This document shows, one piece after another, positions 45,075 to 53,828 of a stretch of 64,000 nt of DNA. Where the stretch lies: positions 112,983,080 through 113,047,079 of the forward strand of contig CM035806.1 in NCBI GenBank assembly GCA_020466095.1. Direction: 5' to 3'. Below the pieces are notes generated by a model. The model was not told the origin of the DNA, ran no database searches, and worked only from the letters and a program-made list of their open reading frames with translations. Origin of the DNA: Chlorops oryzae. Lineage: Eukaryota; Arthropoda; Insecta; Diptera; Chloropidae. The position numbers and the translations under genes were made by a program. Numbering within the stretch: position 1 is the first letter of the stretch; each line of letters starts with the position of its first letter.

Positions 45075-46106
45075 ATGGATGATGAATTGCTTTCCAAAAT
45101 TATTCAGACGAGAAAAGTTTTGAGGGATAAGTTCAAAGCCATTAAAATTAATGATTTAAGCGCAGCAGAAAGTCTGGAAAAAACTTTTCTACCAATCACA
45201 GCTCCAATTAAGGATTTGCTTACAGAAACTAAAGTTAAAAATGAAATAGTAAATGATTTGGCTAAAAACTCTAAAGCAAATATTTCAACTTTCAACAAAA
45301 AAAATTTATTCAAAAGACCGATGAAAAAAGATAGGAGGAAAAAAATTAATAAACTACCAAAGATTGAAACTAGTACACCAAAAAGGTCTAATAGTGTTGA
45401 TTCTGTTCAAGATTATGATGATGATGAAGAAAGCAATGATCAGTTTTATAGCAATGATGATGACGTTGATGATGATGATAATAAATCAAACACTATTAAA
45501 GCCATGGAAGAAGAAGAAGGAGAAGTCAGTAATTTGTTAAATGAACCGAATTTTGATCTACTAGAAAAGCAAAACAGTCTAGATAGAATATTTGGATTGA
45601 ATTACAATTCGGAAAAGCAATTGATGTTTGGAGACTCAAAAATATCATTCAAAAGTTCTAATCAAGTTCAAATTGGTGACGAAACGTTTACAATGACACC
45701 AGGACTTTTTCAGTTAATGTTCACAAAAAATCCTATCGAATATACTGAACCGGATTTAAAATTGTATAAGAAAATTCTATTGAAAACTAATGCCTATAGA
45801 CGTGGCTATACATCTCGTGGTCAAGTCAATGGAAACAAAGGACCCAAGTATCTAAACATTATTCAATTTTTAATCAAAGATGTGGAGAGTAAAGGGTCAA
45901 ACTCGAACTTAGATGTGAAGAAAGAAGGATTTGGTTTAATGAATTTAAATTTGAATCCAATCAACTATATATATTGGGATGACCCAAATGAATTGGTTAA
46001 TCGTTTACGACTACTCATAGCATCACAATCTGCAGGACATAATAATCATAACAACGAAATTATTTCAATTATTGAAGAGCTTAAAGAAGCTGACATAATT
46101 GAATGA
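45075..46106 (+). CDS. Conserved Polinton protein (DUF8207-like C-terminus)
   Basis: 343 residues. The N-terminal third is lysine-rich and probably helical; a strongly acidic stretch of Asp/Glu/Asn follows (about residues 114-155). The C-terminal part (about 165-275) contains LMFGDSKI, TMTPGLFQLMF and the phrase KKILLKTNAYRRGY, which recurs in Polinton proteins of insects and cnidarians sometimes labelled DUF8207. Its role is unknown; the position before the fibre-like and integrase genes is constant enough to suggest a structural or DNA-associated role, but that is inference. The stop at 46106 is 22 nt ahead of the next ATG. Confidence 0.75.
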   Translation: MDDELLSKIIQTRKVLRDKFKAIKINDLSAAESLEKTFLPITAPIKDLLTETKVKNEIVNDLAKNSKANISTFNKKNLFKRPMKKDRRKKINKLPKIETSTPKRSNSVDSVQDYDDDEESNDQFYSNDDDVDDDDNKSNTIKAMEEEEGEVSNLLNEPNFDLLEKQNSLDRIFGLNYNSEKQLMFGDSKISFKSSNQVQIGDETFTMTPGLFQLMFTKNPIEYTEPDLKLYKKILLKTNAYRRGYTSRGQVNGNKGPKYLNIIQFLIKDVESKGSNSNLDVKKEGFGLMNLNLNPINYIYWDDPNELVNRLRLLIASQSAGHNNHNNEIISIIEELKEADIIE

Positions 46107-46128
46107 AAACTCGACGAAAAATAAAAAG

Positions 46129-46560
46129 ATGAGCGTGGACAAATTCGGTCGATATAATAACAATACATCCAAGTCAAAAAGTTTTAATACGGAATTGACT
46201 CTAAGCGCTAGCAGAGATCACAGCTTCAACGCTCATTTTAAACGCATCAGAAATCTTAAAGATCCAATAGTAAAGGGCGACGCTGCAACGCAAAATTTTG
46301 TAATTCTAAGTCTTGATGCGTATCGAACTGAATTTCAGGATTCAATTAAAGCTTATGAAAGTCACCGTAATAAAGAAATTGAAACCGTTTATGAAAAAAT
46401 TAAATCTATTGAACGCGATATTGATGAGAGGTTTAAGGTGTATATGGAATATGTTGAGAAGCGTTTAGAAGGTACGGAAAATGTTTTGTTTTCAATGATT
46501 TCTAATCAAAACATTATTCAAAAACCAAACCAAAACCACACAATACCATCTTCAAGATGA
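46129..46560 (+). CDS. Small coiled-coil protein, fibre-like
   Basis: 143 residues from the ATG at 46129 (MSVDKFGRY); the frame is open further up but has no ATG there. After a Ser/Asn-rich start comes KRIRNLKDPIVKGDAATQNF, which closely resembles the phrase that precedes the trimeric region in phage tail fibres, followed by a coiled-coil stretch (about residues 75-125, Glu/Lys-rich heptads). A capsid fibre or spike is a reasonable guess. The stop TGA overlaps the integrase ATG as ATGA (46557-46560). Confidence 0.6.
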   Translation: MSVDKFGRYNNNTSKSKSFNTELTLSASRDHSFNAHFKRIRNLKDPIVKGDAATQNFVILSLDAYRTEFQDSIKAYESHRNKEIETVYEKIKSIERDIDERFKVYMEYVEKRLEGTENVLFSMISNQNIIQKPNQNHTIPSSR

Positions 46561-47474
46561 GTCGATTTCAAATAGTTGAGGAGCTCCATCGACAGGCACG
46601 GCGAAATTTTAAACGAAGAGCTGTTATAACCAAAGATATTGATGATCTTTGGCAAGCTGATTTAGTGGAAATGGGTAATTACTCTACATTCAACAAAGGT
46701 TATCGCTACCTACTCACAATCATTGACACTTTCTCCAAATATGCCTGGACCGTTGCGATAAAGTCGAAAACAGCTCCTGATGTTACCAAAGCAATGAAAA
46801 GTGTATTTGAATGCGGTCGAAAACCTAAAAATTTGCAAACAGATGATGGGAAGGAATTCTTCAATAAAGAGTTTCAACTTTTAATGAAACAAAACAAAAT
46901 AAATCACTACTCTACCTATAGTGTAATGAAAGCCTCGATAGTTGAACGATTTAATCGCACTTTGAAAAATATGATGTGGAAGGGCTTCAGTAATCGCGGT
47001 TCTTACAAATGGATTGATGAATATCAAAAATTGACTAAAGAGTACAATGGAAAAGTGCACAGAACAATAAAAATTGCACCCGATAAAGTGAATTCTTTAA
47101 ATGCAGCAACAATTCTAAAAACGATTTACAACCGTCTGAAAGTCTATAATAAGCCCAAATTTCATGTAAACGATTACGTTCGAATAAGCAAATATAAACA
47201 TGTTTTTGAGAAAGGTTACACACCCAATTGGACAACGGAAATCTTCAAGATAAATAAGATTCAAAATACCAATCCATGTACTTATATTCTAGAAGACTAT
47301 CAGGGAAATGTAATTAAGGGTGCTTTCTATACACAAGAATTGCAAAAATCACGTTTTCCTCACATGTATTTAGTTGAGAAAGTTATAAAGAAGCGGGGTG
47401 ATAAAGTGTATGTAAAATGGTTGGGGTTTTCCGATAGTCACAACTCTTGGATAAATAAATATGATATACTATGA
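46557..47474 (+). CDS. int: Polinton integrase with C-terminal chromodomain
   Basis: 305 residues. The retrovirus-type core shows the acidic triad: Asp in WQADLVEM (about residue 34), Asp in LQTDDGKEF (about 99) and Glu in SIVERFN (about 136), spaced D-x35-E-like. An N-terminal HHCC finger is reduced or missing. The last 50 residues are a chromodomain: YLVEKVIKKRG, VYVKWLGFSDSHNSWI. It cuts and joins the element's ends; the chromodomain may steer insertion to marked chromatin. The ATG overlaps the preceding stop, so reinitiation of translation is likely. Intact. Confidence 0.93.
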   Translation: MSRFQIVEELHRQARRNFKRRAVITKDIDDLWQADLVEMGNYSTFNKGYRYLLTIIDTFSKYAWTVAIKSKTAPDVTKAMKSVFECGRKPKNLQTDDGKEFFNKEFQLLMKQNKINHYSTYSVMKASIVERFNRTLKNMMWKGFSNRGSYKWIDEYQKLTKEYNGKVHRTIKIAPDKVNSLNAATILKTIYNRLKVYNKPKFHVNDYVRISKYKHVFEKGYTPNWTTEIFKINKIQNTNPCTYILEDYQGNVIKGAFYTQELQKSRFPHMYLVEKVIKKRGDKVYVKWLGFSDSHNSWINKYDIL

Positions 47475-47482
47475 AAAAATTT

Positions 47483-47516
47483 TATAAAAAGAAGTTTTAT
47501 TTCTTTGATTGATTCA
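47483..47516 (+). promoter_or_regulatory. TATA-initiator promoter of the capsid cassette
   Basis: TATAAAAA starts at 47483, nine bases after the integrase stop; TTCAGTTT puts the A at 47516, 33 nt on. The leader to the ATG at 47545 is 29 nt. Confidence 0.7.
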
Positions 47517-47544
47517 GTTTACTTTACTATCTCAACCCCTCAAG

Positions 47545-48240
47545 ATGTCAAGAACATTGACTTTGACTGGAAATTCCTCAATTCTTACAGCAAATTATTT
47601 TCCTCCCATAGAGCTTAAAAAGGAATATGTTTGTGGACTGATTGATTTTCATACATATTACTCAATACCGAATATTGATGAAAAAAATAACCTTTTTCAC
47701 ATTGGCAAGCATGTAATCGAGCTTCCTATCGGGTCATATGAGTTCGATGATATTGTGAAATATATTTTAGACGCATACGAAAATCAAGAAGCAGCAGCAG
47801 CTGGTGCTACATTAAGTATAAAGGCCAATAATAATACATTAAAAGCTGAAATCTTCTCTGAAAAAGATATAATTTATTTTGATAGAGAGAGAAGCATTGG
47901 ATCGCTTTTGGGATTTTCAAAGCGTCAACTTAAACCTGATGAAACACATATATCGGATACAAGTTTAATGATTACCCAAAACAATGTTGTACGTATTGAG
48001 TGCAACATTGTGGGCGGTTCATATGTTAACAGTACCTTGGCACACACCTTACATGAATTCTCTATAAATGTTGAACCGGGATATAAAATAGACATAATTC
48101 CAAATAATGTTATCTATTTGCCTGTGATCGTCAAAGAGATAGGTTCAATTGCAGTTAGACTTGTTAACGAAAACGGTGTATTATTAAATTTTCAAGGAGA
48201 AACAATTACATTAAGACTCCACTTGAAACCTGTTGAATAA
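47545..48240 (+). CDS. Penton-like minor capsid protein (single jelly roll)
   Basis: 231 residues from the ATG at 47545 (the frame is open to 47509 without ATG). It begins SRTLTLTGNSSILTANYFPP, with alternating beta-strand character throughout and the conserved middle IGSLLGFS. This is the arrangement of the Polinton protein regarded as the pentameric vertex protein by structural prediction in the literature. It is followed after 12 nt by a 58-codon gene and then by the major capsid gene. Confidence 0.8.
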   Translation: MSRTLTLTGNSSILTANYFPPIELKKEYVCGLIDFHTYYSIPNIDEKNNLFHIGKHVIELPIGSYEFDDIVKYILDAYENQEAAAAGATLSIKANNNTLKAEIFSEKDIIYFDRERSIGSLLGFSKRQLKPDETHISDTSLMITQNNVVRIECNIVGGSYVNSTLAHTLHEFSINVEPGYKIDIIPNNVIYLPVIVKEIGSIAVRLVNENGVLLNFQGETITLRLHLKPVE

Positions 48241-48252
48241 TTAGCATCAGCT

Positions 48253-48429
48253 ATGATTATATTTAATAAAAATGGTGTGAACGATGGTTCTTCTATCAGT
48301 TTATCTTCATCTCTTGTACATAACGCATCAAGAATAAGCAAAGAAAAATTTCTTATAAAAAAGCCATTAAGTATTAAAAATAGAAACTTTTTACAATCAT
48401 TGGGATTTACTTACATTAAAAAGAAATGA
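48253..48429 (+). CDS. 58-residue conserved Polinton protein
   Basis: A short frame from ATG 48253 to TGA 48429 that any 60-codon cut-off would miss. It is Ser-rich, then basic, and ends KNRNFLQSLGFTYIKKK; the N-x-x-FL-x-SLG-type ending recurs in small proteins encoded just ahead of the major capsid gene of other Polintons. Its stop overlaps the ATG of the capsid gene as ATGA (48426-48429), and it starts 12 nt after the penton stop. A peptide co-packaged with the capsid is possible; function unknown. Confidence 0.65.
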   Translation: MIIFNKNGVNDGSSISLSSSLVHNASRISKEKFLIKKPLSIKNRNFLQSLGFTYIKKK

Positions 48430-49616
48430 ATAATATCTTGAGAGTTGGAGAACAACCCGTCTTCGATGAGTCTATTACGAAGAAAGAATTTCACACATAT
48501 CAACCATATTTGCAATCCTTTAACAACAATGATGAGATACGGATAGCAATTCAAAATCAAGATCTCTACGTTCTACCTCATGAAAGCTTACTGTACATTG
48601 AGGGGGTTGTTTCAATTGGTTCCGAAAATGCAGAACCCAAAGGAGTTAAATTTCGAAATAATTGTATTGCATATCTATTTGAGGAAATACGTTATGAAAT
48701 GAATGGTGTGGAAATTGATCGCACACGGTACTTGGGTCAAACTTCTACTTTAAAAAATCTTGTATCCTTAAACAAAAATACAAGTACAATGTTGGAAAAT
48801 GCCGGTTGGTCTCCGGAAGAAAATATTAAACCAGCTATAAATAATGGCTATTTCAATTTTTGCGTACCACTAAAAATGTTGATGGGCTTTGCCGAAGACT
48901 TTGATAAAATTATGATAAATTCAAAACATGAGCTTATCTTGCTACGTTCTAGATCAAATGATAAGTCTGTCTATAGTACGGAAGAGAGTGAAAAGGATAA
49001 AATTAACTTAAAGCTCTTAAATGTTGCTTGGAAGGTTCCCCAAATTCAATTATCCGATGCAGCCAAATTGAAAATCTATACAACTATTAAAGAGGATATT
49101 CCTCTACCTATATCATTTCGTAGTTGGGAATGTTACTTTTATCCAGAGCTACCTCAAAGTACAAATCATACATGGAACATAAAAGTAGGAACACAAAGTG
49201 AGCGTCCTCGTTTTATTCTTATCGCTTTCGAGAATGGAGAAAAGTTTACAAACTGTAGCTTAACCGATTTAAAAGTACATTTAAACTCTGTTTCATATCC
49301 ATACGATGACCTTAATTTAAATTTGTCTCGTAATCGATATGCTCTCTTATATGAAATGTATGCAAGGTTTCAACAAAGTTATTACATGATTGAGTCACAC
49401 CCACTTTTATGCTGCAAAAAGTTTAAAGAATGTCCAATAATTGTTATTGACACATCGCATCAAAATGAAGAAATTAAAACAGGTGCTCTCGATATTCGTA
49501 TAATGTTCAAAACTCTTGAAAACATTAAACCAAACACTTCGGCATATTGTGTTCTTATACATGATCGTGTCATTACATACAAACCGATGACTGGTGAAAT
49601 TGTAAAGCACACTTAA
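48426..49616 (+). CDS. Major capsid protein (double jelly roll)
   Basis: 396 residues. It opens MNNILRVGEQPVFDESI and has the conserved YEMNGVEIDRTRYLG segment (about residues 85-100), a central FCVPLKMLMGF, and WKVPQIQLSD; beta-rich with the two-domain length expected of hexon-like Polinton capsid proteins (slightly short for the group). Trimers would form the capsid facets. It is complete, without stops, and is third in its cassette behind the penton-like and 58-residue genes. Confidence 0.88.
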   Translation: MNNILRVGEQPVFDESITKKEFHTYQPYLQSFNNNDEIRIAIQNQDLYVLPHESLLYIEGVVSIGSENAEPKGVKFRNNCIAYLFEEIRYEMNGVEIDRTRYLGQTSTLKNLVSLNKNTSTMLENAGWSPEENIKPAINNGYFNFCVPLKMLMGFAEDFDKIMINSKHELILLRSRSNDKSVYSTEESEKDKINLKLLNVAWKVPQIQLSDAAKLKIYTTIKEDIPLPISFRSWECYFYPELPQSTNHTWNIKVGTQSERPRFILIAFENGEKFTNCSLTDLKVHLNSVSYPYDDLNLNLSRNRYALLYEMYARFQQSYYMIESHPLLCCKKFKECPIIVIDTSHQNEEIKTGALDIRIMFKTLENIKPNTSAYCVLIHDRVITYKPMTGEIVKHT

Positions 49617-49711
49617 TATAAAGCATTGATTTGTAGCACATTTTATTTATTTCATCATAAGCCTTTGAGCAAAAAACTTGTTCACGACAATAAAACCCGG
49701 ATAAAGGAAAA

Positions 49712-50230
49712 ATGCCTAAATTTGTTGTCTTCGATTGTCAAGGATTCCGACTCACTAATAACCAATTCATTTTTAAGGAAGTCGCTTTTTGCTTCAGTGA
49801 TAAAAAATATATCCATTTTCTTATAAAGTCACCATTTAATTTCAAATTATTGAACGATGCCGAGAAAAAATCAGTAATTTGGCTCAAAAACAACTACCAT
49901 ATGCTCGATTGGGACTCTGGTGACTTCACTTTGAGTGAAATGAAGAAATATATGAAATTTCTTCTCAAAGGCTATCAAATACATGTAAAAGGCGAAGAAA
50001 AATCAATGTGGGCAAAGGAACTTTTGGCAGAGTGCGCAATTTCTGGCATAAAAGAAATCGATTGTAATTATTCGCTTAAGAACATAAGGCACCTATGTGA
50101 TTCAGATGATATAACATGTAACAATCATTGTAATTTGTTGACAAGAAAAAAGAAAGCTTGCGCTTGCGCCCTTAAAAATTCTTTAGCTCTAAGAAAATTT
50201 GTTCAAGATTATGGTTCAGCTATGTCATAA
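49712..50230 (+). CDS. Conserved Polinton hypothetical protein
   Basis: 172 residues: MPKFVVFDCQGFRLTNNQFI, IFKEVAF, then WDSGDF, and a Cys/His-rich end (CNNHCNLLTRKKKACACA). The start recalls the first motif of DEDD-type exonucleases (Asp in a short strand followed by Gly), and Polintons of other animals carry the same gene, but the remaining catalytic residues are not clear. AATAAA stands 21 nt after the stop (50251). A TATAAAG (49617) and TTCATC (49652) 37 nt apart may form a weaker promoter. Confidence 0.6.
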   Translation: MPKFVVFDCQGFRLTNNQFIFKEVAFCFSDKKYIHFLIKSPFNFKLLNDAEKKSVIWLKNNYHMLDWDSGDFTLSEMKKYMKFLLKGYQIHVKGEEKSMWAKELLAECAISGIKEIDCNYSLKNIRHLCDSDDITCNNHCNLLTRKKKACACALKNSLALRKFVQDYGSAMS

Positions 50231-50326
50231 GTTTCTCTATTCATTTATTAAATAAAAGATTCTTTTAAGAATTGAAAACAAAATTTATTTTCTTTTATTT
50301 TTGAAAAAAAATGTTTACATATTTTA

Positions 50327-50794
50327 TTAGAATATTTTCCTTTTCTTAACATTTATAACATCATCAACATAATCATTATCATTATCTTCCTCAATATCAT
50401 TGGTTCTTATATTAGGTGGAGCGTAAAAAAGGTTTTCATTGAACAAATGATCATGAACGTTAAAATCTATGAAGAGTGGTTGAGAGTTTGGAATACCTTC
50501 AACAATGTGTAAAGTATAATTTTGCATAGACCCTCTCCGAATTAGAGAAAAACTTTGATCTTTCAATAGCTCCAAGGTTTCTTCCTTCAAATCGTTGAAC
50601 ATTGCCGGTAAAAATATTACTCCTTTGATAAGTTCCAATAAAATTCGTTTTCCAAATTTTGTTTGAACTCTCACAGCCCTAACAATAGGATGCTGTTCCC
50701 CTTCCGCTAGCTGATTAATAGGGATACTTTCCTTTTTATTAAGTCTTTCGAAGTCCTTAATAGCATTCAGAGCTCTCTGACTTTGATCCGTCAT
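50327..50794 (-). CDS. Conserved Polinton protein, possible OB-fold DNA-binding protein
   Basis: 155 residues on the minus strand. The middle reads HPIVRAVRVQTKFGKRILLEL then VIFLPAMF, the strand pattern seen in OB-fold single-strand DNA-binding proteins; the end is very acidic (EEDNDNDYVDD) and then basic, as in many SSBs. It is driven by the promoter in the right terminal repeat, with a 69-bp leader intron (50869-50801, AG-GTAAGG to TTTTGTAG) six bases before the ATG. AATAAA overlaps its stop. Role in replication is inference. Confidence 0.6.
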   Translation of the reverse strand: MTDQSQRALNAIKDFERLNKKESIPINQLAEGEQHPIVRAVRVQTKFGKRILLELIKGVIFLPAMFNDLKEETLELLKDQSFSLIRRGSMQNYTLHIVEGIPNSQPLFIDFNVHDHLFNENLFYAPPNIRTNDIEEDNDNDYVDDVINVKKRKIF

Positions 50795-50922
50795 ATTTAT
50801 CTACAAAAAATAAAAGGACATTATTAATTTAATTTAAAATAATTTGTTGTTTTTTTTTTTTTCCCTTACCTTTTTTGTATTTTTGTGCGTCGCAAGGGTA
50901 CTACTATATCAATATCTGTTTG

Positions 50923-51904
50923 ACTTCACTTGTAAGACTGATAGCGCCAATAGAACAAATTTTATTTTTATACCTTCCCACTTTTCTTCAAACTTCCACA
51001 CAGTTTCTCACCCACACCATACTCACACATATATGTACTAATTTTTCAAAACATTCAATCCCAAAAATATCCCCCCGATTGAACTGAACTTGAACTTGAA
51101 AAATTTTTGAATAAACATCCAATGAGGCACGCTTCAACTTGTTCTGGCTAAAAAATCATGCCTTGTCTTCATCTCAATGACTTCAGTAGCGATAAGTCAA
51201 CTCCAGCTCTAACCCAATGTTTACATATTGAACTATATATGCTCTCCTACCGCACAGCTTCTCACCCACACCATACTCACACATATATGTACTAATTTTT
51301 CAAAACATTCAATCCCAAAAATATCGCCCTGATTGAACTGAACTTGAACTTGAAAAATTTTTGAATAAACATCCAATGAGGCACGCTTCAACTTGTTCTC
51401 GCTAAAAAATCATGCCTTATCTTCATCTCAATGACTTCAGTAGCGATAAGTCAACTCCAGCTCTAACCTAATGTTTACATATTGACCTATATATGCTCTC
51501 CTACCGCACAGTTTCTCACCCACACCATACTCACACATATATTTACTAATTTTTCAAAACATTCAATGAGGCAAGCTTCAACTTGTTCTGGCTAAAAAAT
51601 CATGCCTTGTCTTCATTTCAATGACTTCAGTAGCGATAAGTCAACTCCAGCTCTATCCCAATGTTTACATATTGAACTATATATGCTCTCCTACCGCACA
51701 GTTTCTCACCCCCTCACCTCTTCAATGAGGCTCAATGCGAACCTTCTCATATAAACCTCCAAAAATTTCCAAAGACCTAAATGTATGTCACCTCATACAA
51801 ACTTCCTAAATTTCCAAAGACCTAAATGTATGTCATCTCATATAAACCAACCAAAATTTCCAAAGACCTAAATGTATGTCATCTCATATAAACCAACCAA
51901 AATT
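50923..51904 (-). repeat. Right terminal inverted repeat of the Polinton
   Basis: Inverted match of 35345-36282 with a few base differences. It has one extra copy of a 47-bp unit (ATCTCATATAAACCAACC) at its outer end. Two of the internal differences found (single base, G-run length) are all I can see over about 900 bp, so the ends were homogenised or copied recently. Confidence 0.88.
50939..50972 (-). promoter_or_regulatory. TATA-initiator core promoter in the right terminal repeat
   Basis: Mirror copy of the left-end promoter: TATAAAAA from 50972 and initiator TCAGTC with A at 50939, 33 nt. It points inward and serves the 155-residue gene at 50794. Confidence 0.7.
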
Positions 51905-52085
51905 TTCTAGATGTGCGTAAACCAACCAAAATTTTCTAGATGTGCGACGTCTCATACAAACGAACAAAAATTTTCTAGATCTCAAATGTGCGACCTCTCA
52001 TACAAATGAAAAAATTTTTCTAGATCTCAAATGTGCGACCTCTCATACAAATCAACAAAAATTTTCTAGATCTCAAATGTGCGTC
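51893..52085 (+). repeat. Degenerate tandem repeats beyond the right terminal repeat
   Basis: About five copies of AAATTTTCTAGAT(CTCAA)ATGTGCG with TCTCATACAAA between them, related to the 47-bp units of the terminal repeat. They may be the real outer end of the Polinton or decayed flank. Confidence 0.6.
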
Positions 52086-53106
52086 TTTTTCAGATTTTCC
52101 ATACAAAAAAAGTTGCACATCCAGAACGAACATATCCCCCCTACTAATATTTCTATCCAGCGATACGAAATAGAAACACTTTCGTCTCTCCACTTTCTAA
52201 TTTTTTCATGGCAGCAGTACATTTGAACACTTCCGTATTGTGCATGTATTTTTGAGGCATTTCCATTTGCATCAAACAATTGTCGGCAATTGTAAGGTTT
52301 ATCAGCATTTTTTTCTGCAATAGCCTCTATGGACTATTGCTGAATTCATCATTGAAAATTAACATTTCGATGTCCTAGGAAATGTATAGTTTTGATATAT
52401 TTTTCGGTCCGCTATCGCTGAAATCTTAATTTGAAAATGGTCGAAATAGTCATGAATAGCACGCGTGTTTTCGGTCCGCTATCGCGGAAATTATAGCTTA
52501 CATAGGTTACATATGGTAAGGCATAGTGAAGGACCTCTTCCTTTGAAAATGTAAAAAAAAAATTCATATATGAATTCTAAAATGAAAAAAAGATTGTTGA
52601 ATTCATTGTAGAAAATATTCATGTTTGGAGGATTTTTAAATCGGAAAAAACTAGTTTTATATTCAAAATCAGTTCGTTTCATTAAATAAAAAACAAAAAA
52701 GGTAAATAGATATAAATAAATAAAAACAAAAAGGTTATTCAACCCAATGATTTAAAAGCAATGAGATATTTTAATGAGATCATAAACTATTTGAACATAG
52801 TTTTATGTGTTAACTCCTTGACTGTCGCACTTCAAAAGACAAACTTTATTATTCCACTTTTTCTTCTCTGCATTTCCACGAAAATGTACAGTTTCTTATG
52901 CGTTTATGCGTTCATAAGAAAAAACTCAGAAATAGTAAGGCAAAAATTCGGCGATAGCGGACCGAGGAGTTCTTCAGAACTTCATCAATTTTCTTCTGAA
53001 CCATAAAACACAAAAAATGAAAAAAAAACAATGGATGAGATTTGCAAAACTTCTCGGTCCGCTATCGCCGAATATTTGCCTTACTATTCCTGATATTTTT
53101 CGAGAT
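52086..53106. other. Element remnant with CGGTCCGCTATCGC motifs
   Basis: No gene. A 14-base word CGGTCCGCTATCGC occurs at about 52406, 52469 and 53055 and inverted at about 52953. GGCATTTCCA at 52250 resembles the tips of the elements at 6490 and 13140, so this looks like a third member with its own motif. Boundaries are not clear. Confidence 0.5.
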
Positions 53107-53638
53107 TACATATGGGCGATTCCGCTATACACGATTTTCGATACTAATTTTTTATTTACGATAAAAGTGGTTTTTTTTGTCAATAGTACAAAGAAGAAAG
53201 TCGAAATTTAATATTAACTTTATTTATATTTGATTTAACTCCATAATTCATTAATTGGCGCGTTTCAAAGTATTACTATTCGAAAAGTCTGGCAAAACTT
53301 TAAAGTCATACCTTTTTAAACTGTCACAAAACAGCTGTTGCTGACAGTTTGACGTTACCTTTTGTCGACTAAATTGAAGTGGGAATATTAATTTATCCTC
53401 GCGTTGCAAAAAAAGTAAGTATAAGTTGTTATTTATAAAGCATTTTTGATTCCTAAAATACATTGTTGACTTGTTGCACCTGCGATACAAAAAGTGTAAA
53501 AGTTAACTTTTTTCACAGAAAAAAAGAGCTAACATTCTGAAACTTTGTGAAAGTAAGAAGAAACAAAAACTAAACATAAATGAATCGTTTTTAAAAGTAT
53601 AGTGATTGCCAGGTTAAAATAAACGATAACTTAAATTG

Positions 53639-53678
53639 GTTGCACCCGCGATTTTGATTTCAGATCGCGGGTGCAACT
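53639..53678. repeat. Perfect 14-bp hairpin, GTTGCACCCGCGAT
   Basis: GTTGCACCCGCGAT, eleven bases, ATCGCGGGTGCAAC. A third, variant copy stands at about 53475. The word is of the same length and CG-centred style as the motif arrays of the elements at 6490, 13140 and 52406. Confidence 0.75.
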
Positions 53679-53828
53679 TTTTGTCATTTAACCTTTTTGT
53701 GCGATTAACTACAAATTTTGTTGTTTTGATATGCCTTGACTAACAATATAAGCTGAATAAGATTGATGATATATATTTAGTAAGAGTCTTTATTATATTC
53801 TGTAGGTTCTTAAGGAATATCGGTTAAA

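Larger units (their letters stand above)
35345..51904. mobile_element. Polinton/Maverick, nearly complete
   Basis: Starts AGTAATTTTGG (Polintons usually start AG), with long inverted repeats at both ends and thirteen recognisable genes: polB, protease, PLA2-like capsid protein, ATPase, BIR protein, acidic conserved protein, fibre-like protein, integrase, penton-like protein, 58-residue protein, major capsid protein and two conserved hypotheticals. All but polB read without stops or frameshifts, apart from the protease frame change discussed below. About 16.6 kb is the usual Polinton size. A 6-bp target duplication was not found because the right end passes into degenerate repeats that may extend the element to about 52085. 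Confidence 0.93.
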
